Shown here piece after piece: positions 6,466-14,353 of a stretch of DNA of 24,140 nt. Origin of the DNA: Candidatus Nitrosymbiomonas sp. (GTDB taxonomy: Bacteria > Sysuimicrobiota > Sysuimicrobiia > Sysuimicrobiales > Humicultoraceae). The notes below the pieces were generated by a model, which did not search any database, had not been told where the DNA came from, and worked only from the letters and a program-made list of their open reading frames with translations. Numbering within the stretch: position 1 is the first letter of the stretch; the number at the start of each line of letters is the position of its first letter. Position numbers and translations under genes: made by a program. The stretch covers positions 1 to 24,140 of the forward strand of contig DYHL01000009.1 of assembly GCA_020724185.1 (NCBI GenBank). Direction: 5' to 3'.

Positions 6466-9315
6466 CTACCGCCTGACCGCGGAACGCGCCGGCACCGGCC
6501 CGTTCCCAATCACGCGTCTCATGAACCGCCCTGTGTGCGAGGCGGCTACGCGCGCGACCGCCTCGGGCGGGCCCTCGGCGACGACCTCACCGCCTCCCTC
6601 ACCACCCTCTGGGCCGAGGTCAGTAATCCAGTCGGCGGTCTTGATAACATCGAGGTTGTGCTCGATGACCACCACGGTGTTCCCGGCATCCACCAGCCGG
6701 TGCAGCACCCCCAGCAGCCGCTCCACGTCGGCAAAGTGCAGCCCGACGGTTGGTTCGTCGAGGATGTAGAGGGTCTGGCCGGTATCGCGTCGGGACAGCT
6801 CGGTGGCCAGCTTCACGCGCTGGGCCTCGCCCCCAGACAGTGTGGTCGCCGGCTGGCCAAGCTTGATGTAGCCGAGGCCCACGTCCTCCAGGGTCTGTAG
6901 CTTGCGGCGAATGCGCGGGATCGCTTCGAAGAAGACCAGGGCCTCGCTCACCGTGAGATCGAGCACGCCGCTGACCGTCCTGCCCCGGTAGGTGACCTCG
7001 AGGGTCTCCCGGTTGTAGCGCGACCCCTTGCAGACCTCGCACGGCACGTACACGTCGGGAAGGAAGTGCATCTCGATCCGGACGATGCCGTCGCCCTCAC
7101 ACGCCTCGCACCTGCCGCCGCGCACGTTGAACGAGAACCGGCCCGGCCCGTAGCCGCGGACCCTGGCCTCGGTCGTCTGCGCAAAGAGGTCACGGATCAG
7201 GTCGAACGTCTTCGTGTAGGTCGCCGGGTTGCTGCGCGGAGTCCGTCCGATCGGTGACTGGTCAATCTCGATTACCTTGTCCACGTACTCCAGCCCTTCG
7301 ATGCGGTCGTGCGCTCCGGGCCGGACGCGCGTGCCGTACAGGTGGCTGCTCAGCCCCCGGTACAGGATCTCGTCTATCAGCGTGGACTTGCCCGAACCCG
7401 AGACGCCGGTCACCGCCACGAACATTCCCAGCGGGATGCGGACGTCAATGCCCTTGAGGTTGTGCTGACGTGCCCCCCGGATTAGCAGAGCATGGCCGGT
7501 CCCTGCCCGCCGCCGTTTGGGGATCGCGATGCTCCGCCGGCCGGAGAGGTACTGTCCGGTCACCGAGTCAGGGTGCTTGGCCACGACGGATGGTGGACCC
7601 GCCACCACGACGCGTCCGCCCTCGGCGCCGGCGCCCGGACCTATGTCCACCACCCAGTCGGCGGTGCGGATCGTCTCCTCGTCGTGCTCGACTACCAGGA
7701 TCGTGTTCCCTAGATCGCGGAGGCCCTGGAGGGTATCCAGCAACCGGCGGTTGTCGCGCTGGTGCAGTCCGACGCTGGGCTCATCCAGGACGTAGAGCAC
7801 CCCCATCAGCCCGCTGCCGATCTGCGTCGCCAGGCGGATGCGCTGGGCCTCGCCGCCAGAGAGGGTGTTGGCCGTGCGGTCCAGCGTCAGGTAGCCGAGC
7901 CCCACGTTGGCCAGAAAGCCCAGGCGGGATCGGATCTCCTTCAGGATCTGGTGGGCTATCAGACGCTCGCGCTCCGAGAGGGACAGCCCTGCGAAGAACT
8001 CCGCCGACGCGCGTACATCGAGGGCCGTGGCCTCGGCTATGGTGCGGCCGCCGACGCGCACGCTCAGCGACTCGGGCTTGAGCCGGGTCCCCCGGCACGC
8101 GGGGCACGGCATGCTGGTCATGTACCGCTCGATCTCCTCGCGCACGTACTCGGAGTCGGTTTCCTTGTAGCGGCGCTCGAGCTGCCGGAGCACACCCTCG
8201 AACCGCGTCTCGTAGGCGCGCAGAGCTCCCCACTTGTTGTGGTAGCGCACGCGCAGCGGCTCGTCCGACCCGTGCAGCAGCACCTCCACGAACGCCCTGG
8301 GGAGGCGGCGCACCGGCGTCTTCATGTCCACCTTGAAGTGCGCGGCCAGCGAGCTGAGCAGCTCCTGGTAGTAGTCGCTGGTGGACGCCGCCCATGGCGC
8401 CACCGCGCCGTCGAGTAGGCTCTTGCCGCGGTCGAGGACGAGGGCCTCGTCCAGTTCCTGGCGGAAGCCCAGCCCGGTGCAGGTCGCACAGGCGCCGTAG
8501 GGGCTGTTGAACGAGAAGACGCGCGGCTCGATCTCGGGCAGGCTGATCCCGCACTCGGGACAGGCGAACTGCTGGCTGAAGACCATCAGGCCGTCTTGCT
8601 GAACGTCCACGTACGCGATACCCTGCCCGAGCTTCAGCGCCGTCTCCACCGAGTCCGCCAGCCGCGCGCGCACGTCGGCATGCACGACCAGCCGGTCCAC
8701 CACCACCTCGATGCTGTGCTTCCGGTTCTTGTCGAGTGGTATCTCCTCGGAGAGGTCGTAGATCAACCCGTCGGCGCGGACCCGCGCGAACCCCTGCCGC
8801 CGGAGATCATCGAAGAGCTGGCGGTACTCGCCCTTGCGGCCGCGGACGATCGGGCCCAGCACCTGCACTCGCGTGCCCTCTTCCAGCGCCAGGACCCGGT
8901 CCACGATCTGCTCGCGGGTCTGCCTGCTGATGGCGCGGCCGCACTGCGGGCAATGGGGTTGCCCGACGCGGGCGTACAGCAATCGTAGATAGTCGTAGAT
9001 CTCGGTCACGGTGCCAACGGTCGAGCGCGGGTTGCGCGGGGCGCCCTTCTGGTCTATCGAAACCGCCGGCGACAGACCGTCTATCCCGTCCACGTCGGGC
9101 TTCTCCATCAGGCCGAGGAACTGCCGCGCGTAGGCCGAGAGCGATTCGACGTACTTGCGCTGCCCCTCGGCGTAGATGGTGTCGAAGGCGAGCGACGACT
9201 TCCCGGAGCCGGAGATGCCGGTGAGCACCACCAGCCGGTCGCGCGGGATTTCGACTGTAACGTTCTTCAGATTGTGCTCGCGGGCTCCGCGAACAACGAT
9301 GCGATCAATCGGCAT
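6466..9315 (-). CDS. uvrA: UvrABC system protein A (damage-sensing ATPase)
   Basis: UvrA is the dimeric ABC-type ATPase that scans DNA for helix distortion and loads UvrB. From ATG 9315 the protein has 949 residues, the usual length. It opens MPIDRIVVRGAREHNLKN, the standard UvrA N-terminus. Walker A of the first half is GISGSGKSS (33-41) and of the second GVSGSGKST. Both halves carry LSGGEAQR signatures followed by LDEPSVGLH and LDEPTVGLH Walker B segments. Three zinc-type cysteine pairs occur: CPQC; CPEC with CATC; and CEAC with CEVC. An ATG at 9327 is closer to a GGAGG but leaves a 1-nt spacer, so 9315 is preferred on homology. The start overlaps the uvrB stop (9305-9307) by 11 bp. Confidence 0.98.
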   Translation of the reverse strand: MPIDRIVVRGAREHNLKNVTVEIPRDRLVVLTGISGSGKSSLAFDTIYAEGQRKYVESLSAYARQFLGLMEKPDVDGIDGLSPAVSIDQKGAPRNPRSTVGTVTEIYDYLRLLYARVGQPHCPQCGRAISRQTREQIVDRVLALEEGTRVQVLGPIVRGRKGEYRQLFDDLRRQGFARVRADGLIYDLSEEIPLDKNRKHSIEVVVDRLVVHADVRARLADSVETALKLGQGIAYVDVQQDGLMVFSQQFACPECGISLPEIEPRVFSFNSPYGACATCTGLGFRQELDEALVLDRGKSLLDGAVAPWAASTSDYYQELLSSLAAHFKVDMKTPVRRLPRAFVEVLLHGSDEPLRVRYHNKWGALRAYETRFEGVLRQLERRYKETDSEYVREEIERYMTSMPCPACRGTRLKPESLSVRVGGRTIAEATALDVRASAEFFAGLSLSERERLIAHQILKEIRSRLGFLANVGLGYLTLDRTANTLSGGEAQRIRLATQIGSGLMGVLYVLDEPSVGLHQRDNRRLLDTLQGLRDLGNTILVVEHDEETIRTADWVVDIGPGAGAEGGRVVVAGPPSVVAKHPDSVTGQYLSGRRSIAIPKRRRAGTGHALLIRGARQHNLKGIDVRIPLGMFVAVTGVSGSGKSTLIDEILYRGLSSHLYGTRVRPGAHDRIEGLEYVDKVIEIDQSPIGRTPRSNPATYTKTFDLIRDLFAQTTEARVRGYGPGRFSFNVRGGRCEACEGDGIVRIEMHFLPDVYVPCEVCKGSRYNRETLEVTYRGRTVSGVLDLTVSEALVFFEAIPRIRRKLQTLEDVGLGYIKLGQPATTLSGGEAQRVKLATELSRRDTGQTLYILDEPTVGLHFADVERLLGVLHRLVDAGNTVVVIEHNLDVIKTADWITDLGPEGGEGGGEVVAEGPPEAVARVAASHTGRFMRRVIGNGPVPARSAVRR

Positions 9316-11446
9316 GACGGCGTGCATTCCTCCGGGCGCGCGCGGGGCCGCGACCCCGGCCTGATGCCTTGCCCCTCCCCGCCGGGGCGAAGAACGGCTC
9401 TCCAAGTCCCTTGCGCAGTTCAGCAATCTGGTCGCGCAGCGCAGCGGCCTTCTCGAACTGCAGCTCGGCCGCGGCGCGTCGCATCGCGCGCTCCAGCGCC
9501 TCCACGGTCTGCTCCAGCTCGGCCGGCGAGAGCATCAGCAGCCGGGCCACGTCCCACGGCACCTTCGCCCGCTGCGTCTCGGCCAGCCGTATCAACTCCT
9601 CCGCGGTCAGGAGCCCGCTCGATGGCTGGTATGTCTCGATCTCCTCGGCCACCTGCAGCAGGTCAATCATGTCGCGGATCGGCTTGGACACCGACGCCGG
9701 GGTGATCCCGTGCTCCGCGTTGTACCGAACCTGGACCTCGCGGCGGCGGTTGGTCTCGGCGATCGCCCGGCGCATCGAGTCGGTGACCTCATCCGCGTAG
9801 AGCAGCACGCGCCCACCGATGTGCCGCGCCGCCCGGCCCATGGTCTGTATCAGCGCGGTCTCCGACCGCAGGAAGCCTTCCCGGTCGGCATCGAGAATCG
9901 CCACCAGCGAAACCTCGGGCAGGTCGAGCCCTTCCCTCAATAGATTTATGCCGACCAGGACGTCGTAGGTGCCGAGCCGCAAGTCTTTGAGAATCTGCAC
10001 GCGCTGGAGCGTGTCCACCTCGGAGTGCAGATAGTGCACCTTGAGCCCGAGCTCCGCCAAGTAGGCGCTAAGGTCCTCGGCCATGCGCTTGGTCAGCGTG
10101 GTGACCAGGGTGCGCTCGCCGTGCTCGACCTGGCCCTTGATCTCCCCGATCAGGTCGTCCACCTGTCCCTGCGCCGGCCGCACCTCAACGAGGGGGTCCA
10201 CCAGGCCGGTGGGTCTCACGACCTGCTCCACTAAGCGCTGGCTCACTTCCATCTCGTAGGGCCCGGGCGTGGCGGAGACGAACACCGCCTGGGGGATGAG
10301 CGCGTCGAACTCCTCCCAGGCCAGCGGCCTGTTGTCGAACGCCGACGGCAGACGGAACCCGAACTCCACCAGGTTCCTCTTGCGCGAGCGGTCGCCCTCG
10401 AGCATCCCCCGCACCTGGGGCAGGGTCACGTGGCTCTCGTCCGCAAACAACAGGAAGTCACGCGGGAAGTAGTCGAGCAGGCAGCCCGGCCGCTCGCCCG
10501 GCGCACGGCCGTCGAGGTGCCGCGAGTAGTTTTCGATCCCGGGGCAGGTGCCTGCCTCGCGCAACAGCTCCATGTCGTAGCGTGTCCGGAACTCCAGGCG
10601 CTGGGCTTCCAGCAGCTTGCCCTGGGAGCGAAACCGGTCCAGCCGCTCCCCTAGCTCGGCCTCGATCGAGGCCAGCGCGCGCGCCAGGCGCTCCTCTGTG
10701 GTCACCCAATGCTTGGCCGGCCAGAGCGCGACCGCGTCCTTGTGCTCGAAGATCTCACCGGTCAGCGGATCCAGCTCCACGATCCGCTCGACCTCGTCGC
10801 CGTAGAGATCCACCCGCACGGCGCGCTCCTCGTACGCCGGGAAGACCTCAATGACGTCGCCCCGCACCCTGAACTTCCCCCGCGCGAAGTCAATGTCGTT
10901 GCGCTCGTACTGAATCTCAACCAGGCGGCGGACGATCTCGTCGCGCGACCGGCGCTCGCCCTTCCGGACGAGGAGCATGACCTCCTTGTAGTCTTCAGGC
11001 CTGCCCAGGCCGTAGATGCACGAGACCGACGCCACCACGATCACGTCGCGCCGCTCCATCAGCGCCTTGGTCGAGGCGTGGCGCAACCGGTCTATCTCCT
11101 CGTTGATTGACGCGTCCTTGGCGATGTAGAGATCGGTCTGCGGCACGTAGGCTTCCGGTTGGTAGTAGTCGTAGTACGAAACGAAATACCGCACGGCGTT
11201 GTGAGGAAAGGAATCGCGGAACTCGCCGTAGAGCTGCGCGGCCAGCGTCTTGTTGTGGGCCAGGACCAGGGTGGGGCGCTGGATCTGCTCGATCACCCTC
11301 GACATCGTGTAGGTCTTTCCGCTACCAGTGACCCCCATGAGGGTCTGGCAGCGGTGGCCTGCCCGCAGGCCGGCCACCAGCCCGGCGATCGCCTGCGGCC
11401 GGTCGCCTTGCGGCGCCAGATCGGTGACCATCTGAAAAGCGGGCAT
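9305..11446 (-). CDS. uvrB: UvrABC system protein B (helicase-like damage verifier)
   Basis: UvrB receives damaged DNA from UvrA, verifies the lesion with its beta-hairpin and recruits UvrC. The 713-residue protein has Walker A GVTGSGKT (38-45), the tyrosine-rich beta-hairpin (YYDYYQPEAYVPQTD), the DEAD-type box ADESH, motif VI in QTMGRAARH and a C-terminal UVR motif (LQFEKAAALRDQIAELRKGLG). It ends in a basic Gly/Arg/Ala-rich tail of about 25 residues beyond the UVR motif. A perfect-looking -10 (TATACT) ends 6 nt before ATG 11446, leaving no room for a Shine-Dalgarno, so translation is probably leaderless. It is the first gene of the uvrB-A-C, Phd-MGMT and ABC series. I found no LexA-type box upstream. 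Confidence 0.98.
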   Translation of the reverse strand: MPAFQMVTDLAPQGDRPQAIAGLVAGLRAGHRCQTLMGVTGSGKTYTMSRVIEQIQRPTLVLAHNKTLAAQLYGEFRDSFPHNAVRYFVSYYDYYQPEAYVPQTDLYIAKDASINEEIDRLRHASTKALMERRDVIVVASVSCIYGLGRPEDYKEVMLLVRKGERRSRDEIVRRLVEIQYERNDIDFARGKFRVRGDVIEVFPAYEERAVRVDLYGDEVERIVELDPLTGEIFEHKDAVALWPAKHWVTTEERLARALASIEAELGERLDRFRSQGKLLEAQRLEFRTRYDMELLREAGTCPGIENYSRHLDGRAPGERPGCLLDYFPRDFLLFADESHVTLPQVRGMLEGDRSRKRNLVEFGFRLPSAFDNRPLAWEEFDALIPQAVFVSATPGPYEMEVSQRLVEQVVRPTGLVDPLVEVRPAQGQVDDLIGEIKGQVEHGERTLVTTLTKRMAEDLSAYLAELGLKVHYLHSEVDTLQRVQILKDLRLGTYDVLVGINLLREGLDLPEVSLVAILDADREGFLRSETALIQTMGRAARHIGGRVLLYADEVTDSMRRAIAETNRRREVQVRYNAEHGITPASVSKPIRDMIDLLQVAEEIETYQPSSGLLTAEELIRLAETQRAKVPWDVARLLMLSPAELEQTVEALERAMRRAAAELQFEKAAALRDQIAELRKGLGEPFFAPAGRGKASGRGRGPARARRNARRHAD

Positions 11447-11452
11447 ACGAAT

Positions 11453-11482
11453 AGTATACCAAGGGGGGAGGGGCTCGTTCCA
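11453..11482 (-). promoter_or_regulatory. Apparently leaderless promoter of uvrB
   Basis: TATACT (11458-11453) is followed by ATTCGT and then the uvrB ATG (11446), so transcription would start at or within a base or two of the start codon. A weak -35-like TGGAAC lies at 11482-11477, 18 nt upstream of the -10. The same -10-to-ATG geometry marks leaderless genes in Deinococcus-Thermus and Actinobacteria. Confidence 0.5.
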
Positions 11483-11497
11483 CGGTCCCCTGTAACG

Positions 11498-11519
11498 GCG
11501 CTTCGGGGGAGGGAAGCGC
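11498..11519 (-). terminator. Hairpin after the stalk-protein gene, without a U tract
   Basis: A perfect 7-bp inverted repeat, GCGCTTC (11498-11504) and GAAGCGC (11513-11519), with an 8-nt loop. It lies 17 bp beyond the stop of the upstream gene and about 50 bp before uvrB. The transcript continues CGTTACAG, with no U run, so intrinsic termination would be weak. It may instead protect an mRNA 3' end. Confidence 0.4.
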
Positions 11520-11535
11520 GGCCTAGCCGCCCGGA

Positions 11536-13659
11536 TTAGCCGCCCGGCCCCTCCGGCAGCCGGCTCTCCTGTCCAACCATGACCACGACCCGGGTCGGCC
11601 TTGACTCAACGCCCGCGGCGCTGATCGCCACGGCAGTTATGGTCACCCGGCCGCCGGAACGTGGTGGTGGGGTCAGACGGATGAGAACCTCCCAGGCTCC
11701 GGCGCTGGTTGGGATCGCGCTGATCGGCCCGATCACCACCGCCCGGTCGTCCATCCCACCGCGCGCGTACTCCACGGTGACCTGAACCCGTGCAGCCCCG
11801 GCCGCGGTTCCCCTGACCAGCAAAGGCGAAACGACGGCGTCTCCTGGCCGCGGCGCGACGATAACCGGCGGCGCGGGTCGGGCCGGCGGCTGGGGACTCG
11901 GCGGAGAGAGCACTGGCGGCGTGGGGCCAGGCGTGGGCGTGGGGCCAGGCGTGGGCGTGGGTCCAGGCGTGGGTGTGGGGCCAGGCGTGATCGTGGGAGT
12001 GGGAACCGGAGTAGGCGTCGGGGTTCTGGCCGGCTCGATGGTGAACGTCCAACTCGTGGTGGAGTCGTTGCCGGCAAGATCGGCAATCCGCGCCTGGACC
12101 CGGTTCAATCCAGGTGGAAGAGGCTCGGGGGGCGTGTAATAGGCGCTGGTCTCGGTGATCGCCACCCGGCGTACCTCGCGACCGTTGACCCAGAGCCGCA
12201 GGCTGCCGGTGTCCAGACCGGCTGGGCCGCGGTCGGCCAGCCCCAGGATGATCGTAGGCTGACGGTCGGCCACCCGGGCACCGGGGTCGGGCACGCGCCG
12301 CGTGAACTCCGGAGGCAGACCGTCAACCGTTACAGGGTCTGTGGCCCGCGAGGTCTCGCTCCCTGCAATCCTCAGGTACACGGTAACTACCGCCCGCGAG
12401 GCGGCGTCTCCAGGCCGCACCGTGTAGCGGCCGGTGTAGAGCCCTGACGGACCTTCGGCCATGGGAACACCGCGCTCCAGGCGGCCGAGGTCAAACCAGG
12501 CGGTCCCGCCAGGCGTGCCCCGCAAGGTCACGGTGAGCGTGGCCCCAATACCGAGCGGCCCGCGGTCGCTTACAGACACCCCGTCAATCCTGGGCAGGGC
12601 CGGATAGACCGGTGGGAGACGCGGGGGCGGGACCGGGTAGACCGGTGGGATGTATGGTGGCGGGATCGGCGTGCGGGCGCGGATCTCCCAAGTGTCGCCG
12701 GTCTGCGGGTTGATCCTGAGGTCCACCTCCATTCCCTGGCGCAGCAGGTCCCGAGTAGTCTCGCGACCGTCCAGGAAGAAGGCGGCCTCGTCGGCGACCC
12801 TTAGAATCTGCCCGTCGCTCAGGACCAGCACGCGAAACCCCAGGCTCTCCAAGCGGCCGGAGAGCGCACGATACGATGCCCGTACCGACAGCGCCAGCCC
12901 GGCTGGATCCGCGGTCACGCGGACGAGATCTCCTCGCCGGATCTGATCGAGCGAGGCCGCACCGCTGCGGCCCGTGGACACCTCGGTGAGGGAGACCGCG
13001 GTGGCCGCGGTCACCGCGAACCTCCAGAGGAGCCCGTCTGCGCTCACGTACAGGCGTGCCGGTACGGCGGTCGTATCCACCTGCGCCACCGTGCCATCTA
13101 CAACCGTGGGCGCCGGCTGCGGCGTGGGCGGGATAACCGGCAGTGGCCTGACCGGCTCCGGCGGCGCAGGAACAGGCGCGGGCGCAGGCGGCGTAGGAGC
13201 ACGCGGGGGCGCAGGGAACGGCGGCAGCGCAGCAGGACGCGGTGACGTCACATAGACGATGCGTCCTACCGAATCCCAATTCACGCCGGCTCCGAGCGCC
13301 TCGCCCACGAACCGCAGGGGCACGAGCGTTCGACCTCCGTGGACCACGGGCGGCACATCGAGCAGGACCGCTCGTCCATCCACCAGGGCATGGCGGTTGC
13401 CCGGCTGCAGCACCACGACCGTTGCGCCGTGGCGCGCCACCACCCGGCCGGGGTCCGGATGCCATTCGACCTGGGCGCCCAACCGCTCGAAGACCCCGCG
13501 CAGGGGGATCAACAACCGGCCAGCGATTACGGCCGGCGGCCGATCAAAGGCAACAACCTGGCCATCCACTACCACCGCCACCGCCTGCGCGGCGGCCGGC
13601 CGCGGCAGCACGGCCGCTATCGTCATGACAAGCGAGATCGCCACCAGTCGTGGGAGCAC
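11536..13659 (-). CDS. Secreted Cu-amine-oxidase-N stalk protein with Ig-like domains and Pro/Thr repeats
   Basis: A 707-residue exported protein of unknown function. The start is a GTG at 13659 with GGAGG 7 nt upstream; the frame remains open further upstream but lacks a start with comparable support. Residues 1-25 form a signal peptide (hydrophobic AISLVMTIAAVL, then AAAQA). Residues 30-138 carry two Cu_amine_oxidN1 stalk repeats (IPLRGVFERLGAQVEWHP and VPLRFVGEALGAGVNWD). A Pro-rich linker, a beta-rich DUF5666-like segment (GTVAQVD and RRGDLVRVTADP), a second PPVYP linker and two Ig-like segments (LGIGATLTVTL; PTIILGLADRGPAGLD) follow. Next is a TPTPGP linker and a final beta domain. No amine oxidase catalytic domain is present. 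It follows coaE by 91 bp and is probably the last gene of the ECF operon. A cell-surface role is inferred. Confidence 0.9.
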   Translation of the reverse strand: MLPRLVAISLVMTIAAVLPRPAAAQAVAVVVDGQVVAFDRPPAVIAGRLLIPLRGVFERLGAQVEWHPDPGRVVARHGATVVVLQPGNRHALVDGRAVLLDVPPVVHGGRTLVPLRFVGEALGAGVNWDSVGRIVYVTSPRPAALPPFPAPPRAPTPPAPAPVPAPPEPVRPLPVIPPTPQPAPTVVDGTVAQVDTTAVPARLYVSADGLLWRFAVTAATAVSLTEVSTGRSGAASLDQIRRGDLVRVTADPAGLALSVRASYRALSGRLESLGFRVLVLSDGQILRVADEAAFFLDGRETTRDLLRQGMEVDLRINPQTGDTWEIRARTPIPPPYIPPVYPVPPPRLPPVYPALPRIDGVSVSDRGPLGIGATLTVTLRGTPGGTAWFDLGRLERGVPMAEGPSGLYTGRYTVRPGDAASRAVVTVYLRIAGSETSRATDPVTVDGLPPEFTRRVPDPGARVADRQPTIILGLADRGPAGLDTGSLRLWVNGREVRRVAITETSAYYTPPEPLPPGLNRVQARIADLAGNDSTTSWTFTIEPARTPTPTPVPTPTITPGPTPTPGPTPTPGPTPTPGPTPPVLSPPSPQPPARPAPPVIVAPRPGDAVVSPLLVRGTAAGAARVQVTVEYARGGMDDRAVVIGPISAIPTSAGAWEVLIRLTPPPRSGGRVTITAVAISAAGVESRPTRVVVMVGQESRLPEGPGG
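11921..11992. repeat. 18-bp tandem repeat, four copies, coding for TPGPTP units
   Basis: Four adjoining 18-bp units, beginning GTGGGGCCAGGCGTGGGC, at 11921, 11939, 11957 and 11975. The first two are identical; the third differs at two positions and the fourth at two. They keep frame in the stalk-protein gene and encode a Thr-Pro-Gly-Pro-Thr-Pro array, a typical extended linker. Copy number probably varies between strains. Confidence 0.9.
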
Positions 13660-13750
13660 TGCGTCTCCTCCAAAACCCTGTCTACACCCTACTACGGAGG
13701 TTGCGGCCTTGAAGTTCGCGCTCGGGCCGTGAGCCCGGGTGCCAGGCGTG

Positions 13751-14353
13751 CTAGGCGTGCCAGGCCTGCCAGAGCGCCTCGATCTGCCGTCGGGTCGCGG
13801 CCGGGGGCCCGCTGTTGTCCACGACCCAGGTGGCAAGGGGGACCTTCTCCCTGAGAGGACGCTGCGCGCGCAGCCGTTGCCGGGCGGCCTCCTCGCTGAT
13901 ACCGTCGCGCGCCGCGAGGCGGGCAACCTGCGTGGCCTCGTCCACGAAGACCACCACCGTGCCGTCCAGCACGAAGGCCTCGGGCGGCGCCACGTCCAAC
14001 AGCAGTGGGATGTCCACCACGATCGTGGCCCCGGGACGCGCCGCCCGCACGGCTGCGATCTCCTCCTCGATGCGACGGCGGATGCGGGGGTGCGTGATCG
14101 CGTTCAGGCGCACGCGGGCAGCAGGATCGCTGAAGACGAGCGCCGCCAGTGCCTTGCGGTCCAGCGTGCCGTCAGCAGCCACCACCGAAGCACCGAAGGC
14201 TTCGACGATCTCGCGGAGGGTCTCGGTGCCGGGCGCGACCACCTCGCGCGCGATCGCATCAGCGTCAATCACGTGCGCGCCCATCTCGCGGAGAAATCCT
14301 GCCACCAGGCTCTTGCCGCTGGCGATCCCGCCGGTGAGCCCGATCACCCTCAC
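13751..14353 (-). CDS. coaE: Dephospho-CoA kinase
   Basis: CoaE phosphorylates the 3'-hydroxyl of dephospho-CoA with ATP, the last step of coenzyme A synthesis, in the cytoplasm. The 200-residue protein has the expected length. The P-loop is GLTGGIASGKS (5-15), followed by DADAIAREVVAPG, the THPRI lid region, VVDIPLLLD and a terminal QRLRAQRPLREK segment. The start is a GTG at 14353 overlapping the polA stop (GTGA), so translation is coupled. polA-coaE adjacency is common in Gram-positive bacteria, usually with mutM between them. Here mutM is missing and the two genes overlap. Confidence 0.97.
   Translation of the reverse strand: MRVIGLTGGIASGKSLVAGFLREMGAHVIDADAIAREVVAPGTETLREIVEAFGASVVAADGTLDRKALAALVFSDPAARVRLNAITHPRIRRRIEEEIAAVRAARPGATIVVDIPLLLDVAPPEAFVLDGTVVVFVDEATQVARLAARDGISEEAARQRLRAQRPLREKVPLATWVVDNSGPPAATRRQIEALWQAWHA

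Noticed and set aside
9316..9426. N-terminal extension of UvrA upstream of 9315
   Set aside because: The extra residues lie over the uvrB 3' end, are basic and of low complexity, and UvrA homologues begin at the MPIDRIVVRGAREHN segment.
11447..11535. LexA/SOS box upstream of uvrB
   Set aside because: I looked for CTGT-N8-ACAG and GAAC-N4-GTTC patterns and found only single half-sites, so SOS control is not supported.
11536..13659. A functional copper amine oxidase
   Set aside because: Only the N-terminal stalk-type domain is present; no topaquinone motif or catalytic beta-sandwich is visible.
13691..13717. Second ECF promoter before the stalk-protein gene
   Set aside because: GAACTT occurs at 13717-13712, but the base run 16-17 nt downstream is GTAGTA, which lacks the TC of the -10 element.
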